Shown here: positions 53,012 to 62,967 of the stretch, piece after piece
Layout: each line of letters opens with the position of its first letter
Position numbering within the stretch: the stretch's first letter is position 1
Assembly (NCBI RefSeq): GCF_900155985.1
Contig: NZ_FTMA01000006.1
Location: 62,001-126,000, forward strand
Direction: 5' to 3'
DNA from: Maribacter ulvicola
Lineage (GTDB): Bacteria > Bacteroidota > Bacteroidia > Flavobacteriales > Flavobacteriaceae
DNA length: 64,000 bases
The notes under the pieces: generated by a model
The model's database searches: none
What the model saw: only the letters and a program-made list of their open reading frames with translations
What the model was told of the DNA's origin: nothing
Made by a program: the position numbers and the translations under genes

Positions 53012-54097
53012 TTACCTACTTGTTTTCAAGATTTTAACGATGCTATCTATCTCTGCTTCCGTATTATAGAAATGAAAACTTAACCGCACACCTTCTCCTC
53101 GTTGCGCACAGAAGACATCGTTTTCCTTTAATTTGTGAAAAGTTGCATCATCTGCTTTAATATTAAAAATGGTACTATGATTTTTTCGCTGCACTATTTC
53201 ATCAGATAACAATCCCAACTTTTGAAATTCCGCTTTTGCTTTTTCTGATAATTTACGGTTCTGTGCCGTTATGTTATCCATCCCTATTCTTTCGAAAAAA
53301 TCTATCGAATATTTTAAACTTCCAAAAATCAACGATGATAGATGACCAGGCTCAAACTTCTTGGCAAACCTTATATTATTCTTTTTATCAAAATCTCCAT
53401 CAGCAGCATTGAACCCTATAGTATTTACAGTAAACTCATTTTTAACTTGGTCAGAAAACAACATAAATCCGTTACCATACCCAGCCAGTAGCCATTTGTA
53501 GGCACTAGCCCCTAAAACATCTATCCCAGAATTATCAAAATCAAACTTAGTACTACCACTAAACTGAGTACCATCTACCATGATAATTAAACTAGGATGC
53601 TGCTTTTTCAATTCCTTTAAAAAATCAAGATCAATTGCTAATCCGTTTAACCACTGCACCAAACTCAATGCAAGAACATCTACATTATCACTGGCCACTG
53701 CTTCTTGTATACGTTGTTCTAGGTCTGCAGTCATTGAAATATAGGCTACCTCAAAATCTCTATTCTCAAAACTCCAATTAAGAGAAGGATAATCATTCTC
53801 CACAAGCAACACCTTTTTTTTCGCACCCAACCCTTCTAGCAGAATATTGAGTCCTGATGAAAAATTACTGACCAGCGCCACATTATCCCGTTTACAATTA
53901 AAGAATTTACCAACGGCAGAACGAGTTTCTGAGATTATTTTTAAAGATTGTTCGCGCATATCGCTACCATCTATTAAAAAGTCTAAGTCGTGCTCTTGTC
54001 GCCATTCCAATAACGAATCGTATAGCAAACCATATACTGCGGTGTTGGCATAAATACCTTTTCGTAAAACAGGGAATTCTTTTCTAATTTTTTCCAT
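53012..54097 (-). CDS. PLP enzyme of aminotransferase class V
   Basis: The 361 residues look like a cysteine-desulfurase/kynureninase-type fold: VALVSNFSSGLNILLEGLG, ALSLVQWLNGLAIDLDFL, MVDGTQFSGS and the PLP-lysine segment GASAYKWLLAGYGNG. It lacks the cysteine-rich catalytic loop of group I IscS. Ergothioneine synthesis ends with a PLP C-S lyase (EgtE) of this class, and this gene lies 0.5 kb from egtBD on the other strand, so it is a candidate. The family includes many other lyases, and the link rests on position alone. Confidence 0.75.
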   Translation of the reverse strand: MEKIRKEFPVLRKGIYANTAVYGLLYDSLLEWRQEHDLDFLIDGSDMREQSLKIISETRSAVGKFFNCKRDNVALVSNFSSGLNILLEGLGAKKKVLLVENDYPSLNWSFENRDFEVAYISMTADLEQRIQEAVASDNVDVLALSLVQWLNGLAIDLDFLKELKKQHPSLIIMVDGTQFSGSTKFDFDNSGIDVLGASAYKWLLAGYGNGFMLFSDQVKNEFTVNTIGFNAADGDFDKKNNIRFAKKFEPGHLSSLIFGSLKYSIDFFERIGMDNITAQNRKLSEKAKAEFQKLGLLSDEIVQRKNHSTIFNIKADDATFHKLKENDVFCAQRGEGVRLSFHFYNTEAEIDSIVKILKTSR

Positions 54098-54151
54098 TGG
54101 TTATAGGGTATACTACAATTGCTGTATCTTTATACCAAAGATAGGAAGAGT

Positions 54152-54553
54152 ATGTTTTCTAGAAATAAAAATACCTCCAAATTAGATTTAGAACAGCATG
54201 AGCTGTTAGAGAACGCTCAAAAAAGGGTGAAACAAAAGAAGCGTCTTTACACGCATTTTGTAGTCTTTTTAGTGGGCAGTGTTTTCTTAGTACTAATCAA
54301 TAAAATATTAAAATACGGTCAAGAATATAATTGGTTCGTTTGGGCAATTACTTTTTGGGGCTTTTTGTTTGTTCTACATATTTTCAACGTTTTCATTACT
54401 AATAAATTTATGGGTAATGACTGGGAACGGACTCAACGAGAAAAACTTGTAGAAAAGCAAAAAAAACGAATTGCAGAAATGGAGAAAGAAATTGAACAGG
54501 AAATAATACTACCCACCACAATTGAACCTGAACCTAAAAAAAAACTGCTTTGA
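54152..54553 (+). CDS. 2TM-domain membrane protein
   Basis: The 133 residues from the ATG at 54152 begin with a polar, Lys-rich helix and have two membrane segments (about 40-57 and 68-88), then a charged coiled tail ending PKKKLL. This is the 2TM-domain family of unknown function. It overlaps folA by four bases (TTGA), so the two are co-translated. Confidence 0.8.
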   Translation: MFSRNKNTSKLDLEQHELLENAQKRVKQKKRLYTHFVVFLVGSVFLVLINKILKYGQEYNWFVWAITFWGFLFVLHIFNVFITNKFMGNDWERTQREKLVEKQKKRIAEMEKEIEQEIILPTTIEPEPKKKLL

Positions 54554-55065
54554 AAACATTAATAATGATAGCTGCCGCTGCAGAGAATAATGCTCTAGGT
54601 AAAGACAACGATTTACTTTGGCATTTGCCGGATGATTTTAAAAGATTTAAAAAATTAACATCTGGGCATAAAATTATAATGGGTAGAAAAACTTATGAAA
54701 GTTTCCCTAAGCCTTTACCCAACAGAACCCACATCATCATTACTAGAGACAAAAACTACACTGTAAATTATGATGAATGCTTAGTTGTTCATTCTCTTGA
54801 AGAAGCTATAGATTTAGTTGAAAATGAAATTGCATTTATTATTGGCGGAGGAGAAATATACAAGCAAGGCGAAAAAGCATCTGATAAAATTGAGCTAACC
54901 AGAGTGCATGGTACTTTTGAAGATGCCGATACTTACTTCCCCGAAATAGATGAGAATTATTGGATGCTGACAAAACAAGAGTTTCATCCTACAGATGAAA
55001 AACATAAGTTATCATTTACCTACTTAACTTATGTAAAAAAAGAAGACACCCTTAAAAGTCTTTAA
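54550..55065 (+). CDS. folA: dihydrofolate reductase
   Basis: The 171 residues have MIAAAAENNALGKDNDLLWH, LPDDFKRFKKLTSGHKIIMG and AFIIGGGEIYKQ, the DHFR active-site blocks. The start is the TTG at 54550 that overlaps the preceding stop, or an ATG 15 bases later. It restores tetrahydrofolate consumed by ThyA. The 3' end overlaps murI convergently by 14 bases. Confidence 0.95.
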   Translation: MKTLIMIAAAAENNALGKDNDLLWHLPDDFKRFKKLTSGHKIIMGRKTYESFPKPLPNRTHIIITRDKNYTVNYDECLVVHSLEEAIDLVENEIAFIIGGGEIYKQGEKASDKIELTRVHGTFEDADTYFPEIDENYWMLTKQEFHPTDEKHKLSFTYLTYVKKEDTLKSL

Positions 55066-55840
55066 AAAAAACAGAATGTTTGGCTTTTGCCGAACTTAAG
55101 ATTGAAGCAAGTACCTTCTCATCTCCATTAGTAAAAAATTGATGCGTTCCGATCACTGTGGAACTGGTTAATAAGTCATTATGCTCTAATACTGATTTAG
55201 TCTGCCTTGCCACTGCCTGACCAGAATCAATTATGGTAACATTTTCTGGCAATATTCTTTTCAATAACGGAATAAGATACGGGTAATGCGTACAACCCAA
55301 CACAAGATAATCCATTCCTTTTTCAAGCATGGGTATAATGTAACTTTTTAAAAGATGGTACATTTCTTCACTTCCAAGATTACCATTTTCAATCATTTCT
55401 ACCAAACCTGTACCTCGCTGTTCCAATATGGTAATACCTGCTGCATGATTTTTAGAGGTACTATGAAACAAACTACTCGACAAGGTTCCTTTGGTAGCCA
55501 ACACCCCTACAATCTTAGACTTTGAGTTTATTGCTGCTGGTTTTATTGCCGGTTCTATACCTATTAAAGGTACATTATAGTTCTTTCTTAAATAATCTAT
55601 TGCATTTGTCGTTGCCGTATTACAGGCAACGACTATTAATTTACAACCTTGACCCAACAAGAATTCTGTATTCTTTATACTGAGCGCTAGAATTTTTTCT
55701 TCAGGTTTGTCTCCATAAGGTGCATTTATACTATCTGCCAAATAGATGCATTTTTCATAGGGTAAAAGTTCTTGAATTTCTCCCCAAATAGATGTCCCTC
55801 CAATACCGGAATCAAAAATGCCTATATGCCTATCATCCAT
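55052..55840 (-). CDS. murI: glutamate racemase
   Basis: The 262 residues catalyse D-glutamate formation for peptidoglycan. Both catalytic cysteines are in place in VVACNTATTNAIDYL and LVLGCTHYPYL, and GIFDSGIGGTSIW is the N-terminal motif. It starts one base after the PafA-like gene on the same strand. Confidence 0.95.
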   Translation of the reverse strand: MDDRHIGIFDSGIGGTSIWGEIQELLPYEKCIYLADSINAPYGDKPEEKILALSIKNTEFLLGQGCKLIVVACNTATTNAIDYLRKNYNVPLIGIEPAIKPAAINSKSKIVGVLATKGTLSSSLFHSTSKNHAAGITILEQRGTGLVEMIENGNLGSEEMYHLLKSYIIPMLEKGMDYLVLGCTHYPYLIPLLKRILPENVTIIDSGQAVARQTKSVLEHNDLLTSSTVIGTHQFFTNGDEKVLASILSSAKAKHSVFFKDF

Positions 55841-55841
55841 A

Positions 55842-57509
55842 TTATTTTATCACCTCGGTTATAGGTTTACCCGTTGTTCCGTTAGGAAAAGATATGCCCA
55901 GCAAAGCAGAAATAGTTGGTGCAATATCAGGAATCTCTGTTCTATTGCTTGTGGATCCCTGCTTAACCCCCTTACCATAGAACAATAATGGCGCATGTGT
56001 ATCATAGATTTGAGGTGATCCGTGCGTAGACCCCGTTGTACTATAAGAAACATACCCGGGCTTTAAAACCACCAATACGTCTCCAGACCTTTTTTGGTTG
56101 TAGCCATTCTGTAAGATATAAGGCACACCAGACGTATAGTTGTTACTCCACATTTGGTTTGCGGTATAAACTCTATCTACAGCATCATAAGCTAAAAACT
56201 CTTGCGCTATTTCAATTTGAACCTCTGCCAAACTAAGGTCAAGGTTTTTTATAATTTTATGATCTAGGAATATTTGATCATTAGAATAGTTTTTTATGAT
56301 ATCCTCCGTTCCATACTTATACTGCAAAAATTCAGTCAATCTTTTCTTATTTGCAGCCTTGTCCACATAACCAGATGGTATCTTCTCACTTTTTAAATAA
56401 GTGGGCACCTCTACGGCCCCATGATCAGCAGTTAAGAACAACGTGTACTCCCCTTCACCTACTTGTTTATCCAATGCTTTGAAAAATCTCTCTAAATCTT
56501 TATCTAACCTCAAATAGGTGTCTTGAACCTCTTTAGAGTTTACCCCGTACATATGCCCAACATAGTCAGTACTAGAAAAACTTACCGCAAGGAAGTCTGT
56601 TATATTATCTTGCCCCAATCCTTCTTGTTGTAACGCCTCTATAGCAAAATCAGCTGTTAGAGAGTTTCCATAAGGTGTAGCTTTAATAATATCAAAACTT
56701 TTGTTCTGGTCTAAAAGTTCTGCCGGGGAATGAGGGAATGAGGTCGTTGTTTCTCCTTTGAATTTACCTTCAAATAAATTGTCATCAATTCCACTCTCTT
56801 TATACGTCTCAATATTTTTTAAAGTATTCCATACTTTTTTATAAGATTGGGCCGCACCAGATGAATTAAAATCATTTACCCAATTAGGCAATTGCTCCAT
56901 GTAATATGAACTTGTGATCCATTTACCCTCATCTGCACCATGAAACCAATAAGCTGCATTGGCCGTATGACCGCCTGGCAATATAGCTCCCCTATCTTTT
57001 AAAGCCACTGCTATGGTTTTTCCTTGCATTTGTGTATGCAATCGTAATTCATCTGTTATACTCGTTACACCCATACGATGTGGAGACATTTTACCTGTAT
57101 TTGCAGTGGTACCCACAGAAATATAGCTGTCGTCACCTGCACAATATACACTTGCATCAATTTCTTTATCGTACCAGTTATTCCCTATTATACCATGTAC
57201 AGAAGGAGATGTACCCGTATAAACCGAAGCATGCCCAGGACCCGTACTTGTAGGGGCATAATTAAAATGATTATTCTTACAATTAAAACCTTTTTCGATC
57301 AATCTTTTAAATCCGTCTTCGCCAAATTGCTCATAAAACCTGGTCAGATAATCATAACGCATTTGATCTACAACAATACCTACAACCAATTTTGGCTTTG
57401 CCCTTAATTGATCAATACTCCAATTATCCTTATTTTTCTTTTGTGCAGTTAAACCACTAAATATCAGCAATGTTCCCGCAAACAACGTAGAAATAAACCA
57501 TTTTTTCAT
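55842..57509 (-). CDS. PafA-like alkaline phosphatase
   Basis: The 555-residue secreted protein has a signal peptide (FISTLFAGTLLIFSGLTA) and the alkaline-phosphatase-superfamily metal sites VVDQMRYDYLTRF, NYAPTSTGPGHASVYTG (nucleophile Thr) and LFLTADHGAVEVP. It resembles the phosphate-irrepressible PafA of Flavobacteria that releases phosphate from monoesters. Substrate range is inferred. It leads murI on the same strand, with no functional link known. Confidence 0.85.
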   Translation of the reverse strand: MKKWFISTLFAGTLLIFSGLTAQKKNKDNWSIDQLRAKPKLVVGIVVDQMRYDYLTRFYEQFGEDGFKRLIEKGFNCKNNHFNYAPTSTGPGHASVYTGTSPSVHGIIGNNWYDKEIDASVYCAGDDSYISVGTTANTGKMSPHRMGVTSITDELRLHTQMQGKTIAVALKDRGAILPGGHTANAAYWFHGADEGKWITSSYYMEQLPNWVNDFNSSGAAQSYKKVWNTLKNIETYKESGIDDNLFEGKFKGETTTSFPHSPAELLDQNKSFDIIKATPYGNSLTADFAIEALQQEGLGQDNITDFLAVSFSSTDYVGHMYGVNSKEVQDTYLRLDKDLERFFKALDKQVGEGEYTLFLTADHGAVEVPTYLKSEKIPSGYVDKAANKKRLTEFLQYKYGTEDIIKNYSNDQIFLDHKIIKNLDLSLAEVQIEIAQEFLAYDAVDRVYTANQMWSNNYTSGVPYILQNGYNQKRSGDVLVVLKPGYVSYSTTGSTHGSPQIYDTHAPLLFYGKGVKQGSTSNRTEIPDIAPTISALLGISFPNGTTGKPITEVIK

Positions 57510-57627
57510 TTTTATATATAATAAGATTAAAACACAAATGTAAATAATTTACACCTTTAAAGATTAAACGAGGGTTAAATGAAGCCCTTTATTGTTATTT
57601 TTACGGTAAGATTTTTATTTTTAATAA

Positions 57628-58365
57628 ATGAACTATTTAGCATCTGTTGGAAGCTATGCAATTATGATCCGTGAGGTTTTTAAAAAACCGACAAAATGGA
57701 GAATAATGAAGTCACTTATATACAAGGAAATAGACGAGTTGATTTTTAGCTCATTGGGCATCATCATTTTTATTTCCTTTTTTATTGGTGCCGTTGTAGC
57801 TATACAAACAGCACTTAACCTTACCAATCCTTTAATTCCAAGAAACCTAATTGGTTTTGCTACTAGACAATCTGTCATTTTAGAGTTTGCACCAACTTTC
57901 GTCTCTATTATAATGGCAGGTAAAGTAGGGTCATACATTACATCAAGTATTGGCACAATGCGTGTAACGGAGCAAATAGACGCGCTAGAGGTAATGGGAG
58001 TGAACTCCTTAAACTATTTAGTATTTCCCAAGATAATTGCAATGCTTTTTTATCCCTTTGCAATTGCTATTTCTATGTATGTTGGAATATTTGGTGGATG
58101 GATGGCCGGCGTTTTCGGCGGATTTTTAACTAGTGAAGATTTTGTCACCGGGTTACAATCAGACTTTGTTCCCTTTCACATTACATATGCATTTGTAAAA
58201 ACATTGATTTTTGCTTTTGTCATAGCAACAATTCCTTCCTTTCATGGTTTTTATATGAAAGGTGGAGCATTAGAGGTAGGTAAAGCCAGTACCACTTCAT
58301 TTGTTTGGACCAGTGTTGTTATTATCATACTTAATTATATTTTAACCCAACTTTTACTAGGATAA
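57628..58365 (+). CDS. mlaE: MlaE-type ABC transporter permease
   Basis: The 245 residues form a Mla/Tgd-type permease for phospholipid transport: five or six hydrophobic helices with GFATRQSVILEFAPTFVSIIMAGKVGS and LEVMGVNSLNYLVFPK, the conserved MlaE signature. It overlaps mlaF by one base. The periplasmic MlaD partner is not adjacent. Confidence 0.92.
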   Translation: MNYLASVGSYAIMIREVFKKPTKWRIMKSLIYKEIDELIFSSLGIIIFISFFIGAVVAIQTALNLTNPLIPRNLIGFATRQSVILEFAPTFVSIIMAGKVGSYITSSIGTMRVTEQIDALEVMGVNSLNYLVFPKIIAMLFYPFAIAISMYVGIFGGWMAGVFGGFLTSEDFVTGLQSDFVPFHITYAFVKTLIFAFVIATIPSFHGFYMKGGALEVGKASTTSFVWTSVVIIILNYILTQLLLG

Positions 58366-59132
58366 TGATAGACGTACAAGACATACACAAATCTTTTGGC
58401 GAGGCTCATATCCTTAAAGGTATTTCTACCACTTTTGAGAAGGGAAAAACTAATCTGATTATTGGACAAAGTGGATCTGGTAAAACCGTTTTCCTTAAAT
58501 GTCTTCTAGGTCTTTTTGAACCTGAAGAAGGAAGTATTGCCTATGATGGCAAACTATATTCTGAACATACTGATGATGAGAAGCGTGACTTAAGACAAGA
58601 AATGGGTATGGTATTTCAGGGTAGCGCCCTTTTCGATAGTATGACGGTTGAAGGCAATGTAATGTTTCCGTTAGAAATGTTTACCAAACAGTCTAAATCT
58701 GAAATGAAAGAACGCGTAGATGCTGTTCTTAAAAGAGTAAACCTAATTGACGCTCATCATAAATTTCCTTCGGAGATTTCAGGTGGAATGCAGAAACGGG
58801 TAGCCATAGCAAGGGCTATAGTTATGAATCCGAAATACCTTTTTTGTGATGAGCCAAACTCTGGCTTAGATCCTAAAACGGCAATTCTAATTGATGATCT
58901 AATTAAAGAAATTACTGAAGAATATGACATTACTACAGTCATAAACACTCATGACATGAACTCTGTTATGCAAATTGGAGAAAAAATAATTTTTCTTAAA
59001 GACGGACTTTTAGAATGGGAAGGTACTAAGAACGAAATCTTTAAAACCGACAATGAAGCCGTAACTAATTTTGTGTATTCTTCTGATCTTTTTAAGAAAG
59101 TACGCCAAATGTACATTCAAGAACAAAACTAA
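58365..59132 (+). CDS. mlaF: MlaF-type ABC transporter ATPase
   Basis: The 255 residues carry Walker A GQSGSGKTVF, the signature EISGGMQKRVAIARAIV, Walker B KYLFCDEPNSGLDP and NTHDMNSVMQIGEKI. It powers the MlaE permease for lipid exchange between membranes. The end overlaps the convergent DUF389 gene by four bases. Confidence 0.93.
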   Translation: MIDVQDIHKSFGEAHILKGISTTFEKGKTNLIIGQSGSGKTVFLKCLLGLFEPEEGSIAYDGKLYSEHTDDEKRDLRQEMGMVFQGSALFDSMTVEGNVMFPLEMFTKQSKSEMKERVDAVLKRVNLIDAHHKFPSEISGGMQKRVAIARAIVMNPKYLFCDEPNSGLDPKTAILIDDLIKEITEEYDITTVINTHDMNSVMQIGEKIIFLKDGLLEWEGTKNEIFKTDNEAVTNFVYSSDLFKKVRQMYIQEQN

Positions 59133-60598
59133 TCTTTAGGCATTTCCTTTAGCTGGATATTTTTATTATTCAACCTAAGTTTCAACCATTCTTGGAGTTT
59201 ACCCATGTCCTTAACGGTTTCTGCTCTGTTAGCTTCCTTTTTCCAGGTTACCTCAAATAACGGAATACTATCTGTCTTTGTAAAATCTGTAGAAATTAAA
59301 TAGGCATATCCTAATCTATCTAAATTTTCGTAATTGGTTTTTGCCTCAAGACTAATCTCCTTAAATGGAATCTGATTTGAAGAAATTTGATTTAAGCGCA
59401 TCAATTCTGTCTCTAGAACCTGTATTTTCTCATCTTTACTGGTCAAAATACTCTTCTGGGACTCATACAGTTCATTTACATACTTAAGTTCATTCGCTTC
59501 TTCACTCCTAGAACCTTGCACTACAGCTAACTCAGTGCCTTTTAACTGCTTGTATTCTGCCATTTGCGTACGCCAAGTGGCAATAACGTTTTCAGGTATA
59601 CCCTCATTCCCCATAAAGAACAGTTCAATTTTAGAATTACCTTCATCATCATAAGCCACCTCGCTAAAATCACTCAAAAATTTACCTTCTCCAGTAAATT
59701 GATATGGTTCTATTTTTTCTGTAATAAAAGCTTCTGCATCCCTATTGAATAATGATTTTTTAAATACATTGTAAAAAGTAAAGCCCGCAGGTATCATTAC
59801 CAGTATAGCTAATAAGGAGGCCAATCTAGCAATTAATTTTCGTCGTTGGGAATTTACGTAACGAACCATCGGAAATTTCAAGAGCTTTATAACCAAGAAA
59901 GTTGCTAATGCAATAAAAATAGTATTGATTATGAACAAATACATTGCGCCACTAGCATACTCCCAATTTCCAATAGCCAAACCAAACCCTACCGTACATA
60001 AAGGCGGCATTAATGCTGTTGCAATGGCCACACCAAAAATAACACTAGCTATGGTACCTTTCTTAGCACGTGCAATCACCAAAGCTAAACCACCAAAAAA
60101 TGCTATCAAAACATCTCTAATATCAGGTTCGGTCCTAGCTAAAAGTTCTGAAGATTCATCTCTAAGCGGAAAGAAGCGGTAGAATAAATATGCGGTAATT
60201 ACACTTAAAACTACCATTACAGCAAAGTTCTTTAAAGACCTTTTTAAAGTGTCAATGTCATTAATGGCTACAGACATACCTATACCCAATATAGGTCCCA
60301 TTAAGGGTGAAATTAACATGGCTCCGATTACAACTGCAGTAGAATTGGCATTTAAACCAATGGATGCTATAAATATGGAACAAATCAAAATCCACGAAGT
60401 ATGCCCTTTAAAAGGAATATCGGCAATAATAGCTTCTTTAGTTGCTTGCTGATCGGTATTTGTCCTAATATCCAATAGCTCAGAAAGAAACCTTTTAATG
60501 CTACCTAAAAGACCCTGAAAATCTTTTTTCACTTCCTCACCACCATTACCTTCATCACTGGTAGGGGTTATATTATCTTGATTAAGATTGTTCTCCAT
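59129..60598 (-). CDS. DUF389 membrane protein
   Basis: The 489 residues have a cytoplasmic N-terminus, then a DUF389 membrane domain of about six helices (about 65-270; GLNANSTAVVIGAMLISPLMGPILGIG and VFGVAIATALMPPLCTVGFG) followed by a long soluble C-terminal region with a coiled segment. Function is unknown. It is the last gene of a tight five-gene minus-strand operon. Confidence 0.85.
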   Translation of the reverse strand: MENNLNQDNITPTSDEGNGGEEVKKDFQGLLGSIKRFLSELLDIRTNTDQQATKEAIIADIPFKGHTSWILICSIFIASIGLNANSTAVVIGAMLISPLMGPILGIGMSVAINDIDTLKRSLKNFAVMVVLSVITAYLFYRFFPLRDESSELLARTEPDIRDVLIAFFGGLALVIARAKKGTIASVIFGVAIATALMPPLCTVGFGLAIGNWEYASGAMYLFIINTIFIALATFLVIKLLKFPMVRYVNSQRRKLIARLASLLAILVMIPAGFTFYNVFKKSLFNRDAEAFITEKIEPYQFTGEGKFLSDFSEVAYDDEGNSKIELFFMGNEGIPENVIATWRTQMAEYKQLKGTELAVVQGSRSEEANELKYVNELYESQKSILTSKDEKIQVLETELMRLNQISSNQIPFKEISLEAKTNYENLDRLGYAYLISTDFTKTDSIPLFEVTWKKEANRAETVKDMGKLQEWLKLRLNNKNIQLKEMPKD

Positions 60599-60600
60599 AT

Positions 60601-61680
60601 TTAAGCGAATTCATCACCAAAGGCTTCTTTTACCTTATTTAATACTTGTTTAATATCTTGTTCTTTTGTCTTAGGATAAATCAAAAGAACTTCATCTTTA
60701 TCTACAATGATATAATCATTAAGTCCATCTACAACTACAACTTTACCAGCTTTAGACCTGATCATATTTCCGCTAGCATCTTCCACCATCACCTTAGAGT
60801 TGACTACTGCATTTTTATTTACGTCTTTTTCCAATTTATCATATAAAGACCCCCACGTACCTAAATCATTCCAATCAAATGTAGCTTCTTTTACGTAAAT
60901 AGCTTCAGAATTTTCTAAAATAGCATAATCTATAGAAATATTTTCAGCCTTGGGATAATTCTCAGAAATAAATTTCTTTTCATCATCCGTATTATAGCAT
61001 ACCAACCCATCCCTAAACAATGCATATTGCTTTGGCTGGAATTGTTGAAAAGCATTAACAATAGTTTTTGCACTCCACATAAAAATTCCGGCATTCCACA
61101 AAAAGTTTCCTTGTGCCAAAAATTCCTTTGCAGTTTCATAATCAGGCTTCTCCCTAAACTGGTTCACCTTTTTTAATGCTGAAATATCTTCCTTATTATA
61201 CTCTATATACCCAAATCCTGTATTAGGAAATGAAGGTTTTATACCTAACGTACATAAAACATCTTCGGTTTCGCACTTTTTAAAACATGCCGTTACATCT
61301 TTTGCAAAGGCATCTTCATCTTCGATCCAATGATCACTTGGTGCCACGATCATCACTGCATCTTCATTCATTTTCTGAATTTTCATTGCAGCATACAAAA
61401 TACATGGTGCTGTATTTCTCATGGCGGGCTCAAGAACTACTTGTTCTTGCTTCACCATTGGTAATTGCTCTAAAACTAAATCATTGTAACGCTCATTGGT
61501 AAGAATCAAAATATTTGCGGTAGGTACAAACTTATTTAACCTTTGAAACGTTTTCTGAATTAGGGTATCACCTGTACCCAACATATCATGAAATTGTTTT
61601 GGATTTTCACTTGTACTTATTGGCCAAAATCTTGATCCTACTCCTCCTGCCATTAATACGGCATAATAATTTTTATTCAT
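60601..61680 (-). CDS. manC: mannose-1-phosphate guanylyltransferase
   Basis: The 359 residues make GDP-mannose for polysaccharide and glycoprotein synthesis. Signature blocks are AVLMAGGVGSRFWPISTSEN, KQFHDMLGTGDTLIQ, PSDHWIEDEDAF and TFDWNDLGTWGSLY. It lacks the fused isomerase domain of longer ManC. Two bases separate it from DUF389. Confidence 0.93.
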   Translation of the reverse strand: MNKNYYAVLMAGGVGSRFWPISTSENPKQFHDMLGTGDTLIQKTFQRLNKFVPTANILILTNERYNDLVLEQLPMVKQEQVVLEPAMRNTAPCILYAAMKIQKMNEDAVMIVAPSDHWIEDEDAFAKDVTACFKKCETEDVLCTLGIKPSFPNTGFGYIEYNKEDISALKKVNQFREKPDYETAKEFLAQGNFLWNAGIFMWSAKTIVNAFQQFQPKQYALFRDGLVCYNTDDEKKFISENYPKAENISIDYAILENSEAIYVKEATFDWNDLGTWGSLYDKLEKDVNKNAVVNSKVMVEDASGNMIRSKAGKVVVVDGLNDYIIVDKDEVLLIYPKTKEQDIKQVLNKVKEAFGDEFA

Positions 61681-61681
61681 C

Positions 61682-62284
61682 TTAGCTTTTTATTAATTCT
61701 ACCTCAGCATTGGGTTGAAATAAAAACATTCTTCCTGTAGATATTTCTATACACTCATACCTTTTGGTTCGTTTATTGCCTCTTTTAAAAAGTTTACCAT
61801 TGTAAATACGAAATACACAACCCATTGGTAACTCGTAAACGTAAGATTTTTCTGATTGTTGTTCATCAAACTGTTTTAATGCTATAGACAACTGAGCATC
61901 AGTACTACTACTTGCTTTTGGGTTTTTAAAATGTCTTGCCAATAACGGTAATAATTGCGATGGAAAAATCTCTGGTCTTATAAACGGAAGCATTAAATAT
62001 TGAAACGTTTTTTTCCACTCCACGCCATGGGGTTTAATGTTGCGCCCATATTTTTCAAAGGCTATTAAATGCGCTATTTCATGAATAAGCGTAATTAAAA
62101 AGCTATACTTATTTAAAGAAGCATTAACGGTAATCTGATGATTACCATCTTTTCTTTTTCTGTAATCTCCATGCCTGGTTACCCGCTCATTTACAATTTT
62201 CAAATGAACCTGACTATCCTTAATTAGTTCAAAACAAGGACTAACCGCTAACTCTGGCAGGTATTTGGCTAATGTTTGCTGCAT
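61682..62284 (-). CDS. SprT-like domain protein
   Basis: The 200 residues have the zinc-protease motif LITLIHEIAHLIAFEKYG (HExxH) and a later HGVEWKKTFQYL, the SprT-like pattern related to Spartan proteases. Function in bacteria is not defined. It is one base from manC and two from the SDR gene, so they are co-transcribed. Confidence 0.88.
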   Translation of the reverse strand: MQQTLAKYLPELAVSPCFELIKDSQVHLKIVNERVTRHGDYRKRKDGNHQITVNASLNKYSFLITLIHEIAHLIAFEKYGRNIKPHGVEWKKTFQYLMLPFIRPEIFPSQLLPLLARHFKNPKASSSTDAQLSIALKQFDEQQSEKSYVYELPMGCVFRIYNGKLFKRGNKRTKRYECIEISTGRMFLFQPNAEVELIKS

Positions 62285-62286
62285 TA

Positions 62287-62967
62287 CTATGGCGTACTAC
62301 TACTAACCTGCAAAATTTTACCGTTATACATTTTGTGTCCTTTCAATGCAAAATCCAATATATATTCTGCCATTTCTTTTGCACTTACAGGGGCTTTATA
62401 ACCGGGGAAAGCCTCTTCTAACATTTCTGTTTGTACTGCTCCCAAGGCTAATGCATTAAATGATGGACCAGTTTCTTTAAATTCTTCTGCCAATAATTCT
62501 GTTAAGGTAAGTACTGCTCCTTTACTTGAACTGTAAGCCGATAGCCCTGGAAATTTAGCACTACCTTGAATACCTCCCATAGAACTTATAGTTAAAACGT
62601 GCCCACTTTTATCCATGAACGGAATAATAAGCCTTGTCATGGCCGCCACACCAAAGACATTAACTTCATATACCGCCTTAAACTCATCTTCAGATAATTC
62701 TAGAAATGGCTTATTTATTAGTTTGCCTGCATTATTGATCAGAGCTACAACACTAGCATTTTTATCTTTCAAATAATTGGACAACGTATCCCTATCTTTT
62801 GCAGAGGAAACATCAAAAGAAAATGCTTCAATATTATAGTGACCAAGAGTTTTAATCGGTTTTTCATTCCTAGAAAGGGCTAAAACTTTATAACCAGCTT
62901 CAGCAAATAATTTACTTAGCTCAAATCCTATTCCCCTACTAGTACCCGTTACAATAATATACTTCAT
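62287..62967 (-). CDS. short-chain dehydrogenase/reductase
   Basis: The 226 residues have the NAD(P) site IVTGTSRGIGFELSKL, the NNAGKLIN segment and catalytic Ser-Tyr-Lys in ISSMG and YSSSKGAVL. Substrate is unknown. The start overlaps the stop of the M28 peptidase gene by one base. Confidence 0.88.
   Translation of the reverse strand: MKYIIVTGTSRGIGFELSKLFAEAGYKVLALSRNEKPIKTLGHYNIEAFSFDVSSAKDRDTLSNYLKDKNASVVALINNAGKLINKPFLELSEDEFKAVYEVNVFGVAAMTRLIIPFMDKSGHVLTISSMGGIQGSAKFPGLSAYSSSKGAVLTLTELLAEEFKETGPSFNALALGAVQTEMLEEAFPGYKAPVSAKEMAEYILDFALKGHKMYNGKILQVSSSTP

Noticed and set aside
53012-54097. IscS/SufS cysteine desulfurase for Fe-S assembly
   Set aside because: No suf or isc genes are adjacent and the catalytic cysteine loop is not evident, so I leave it as an unassigned class V PLP enzyme.
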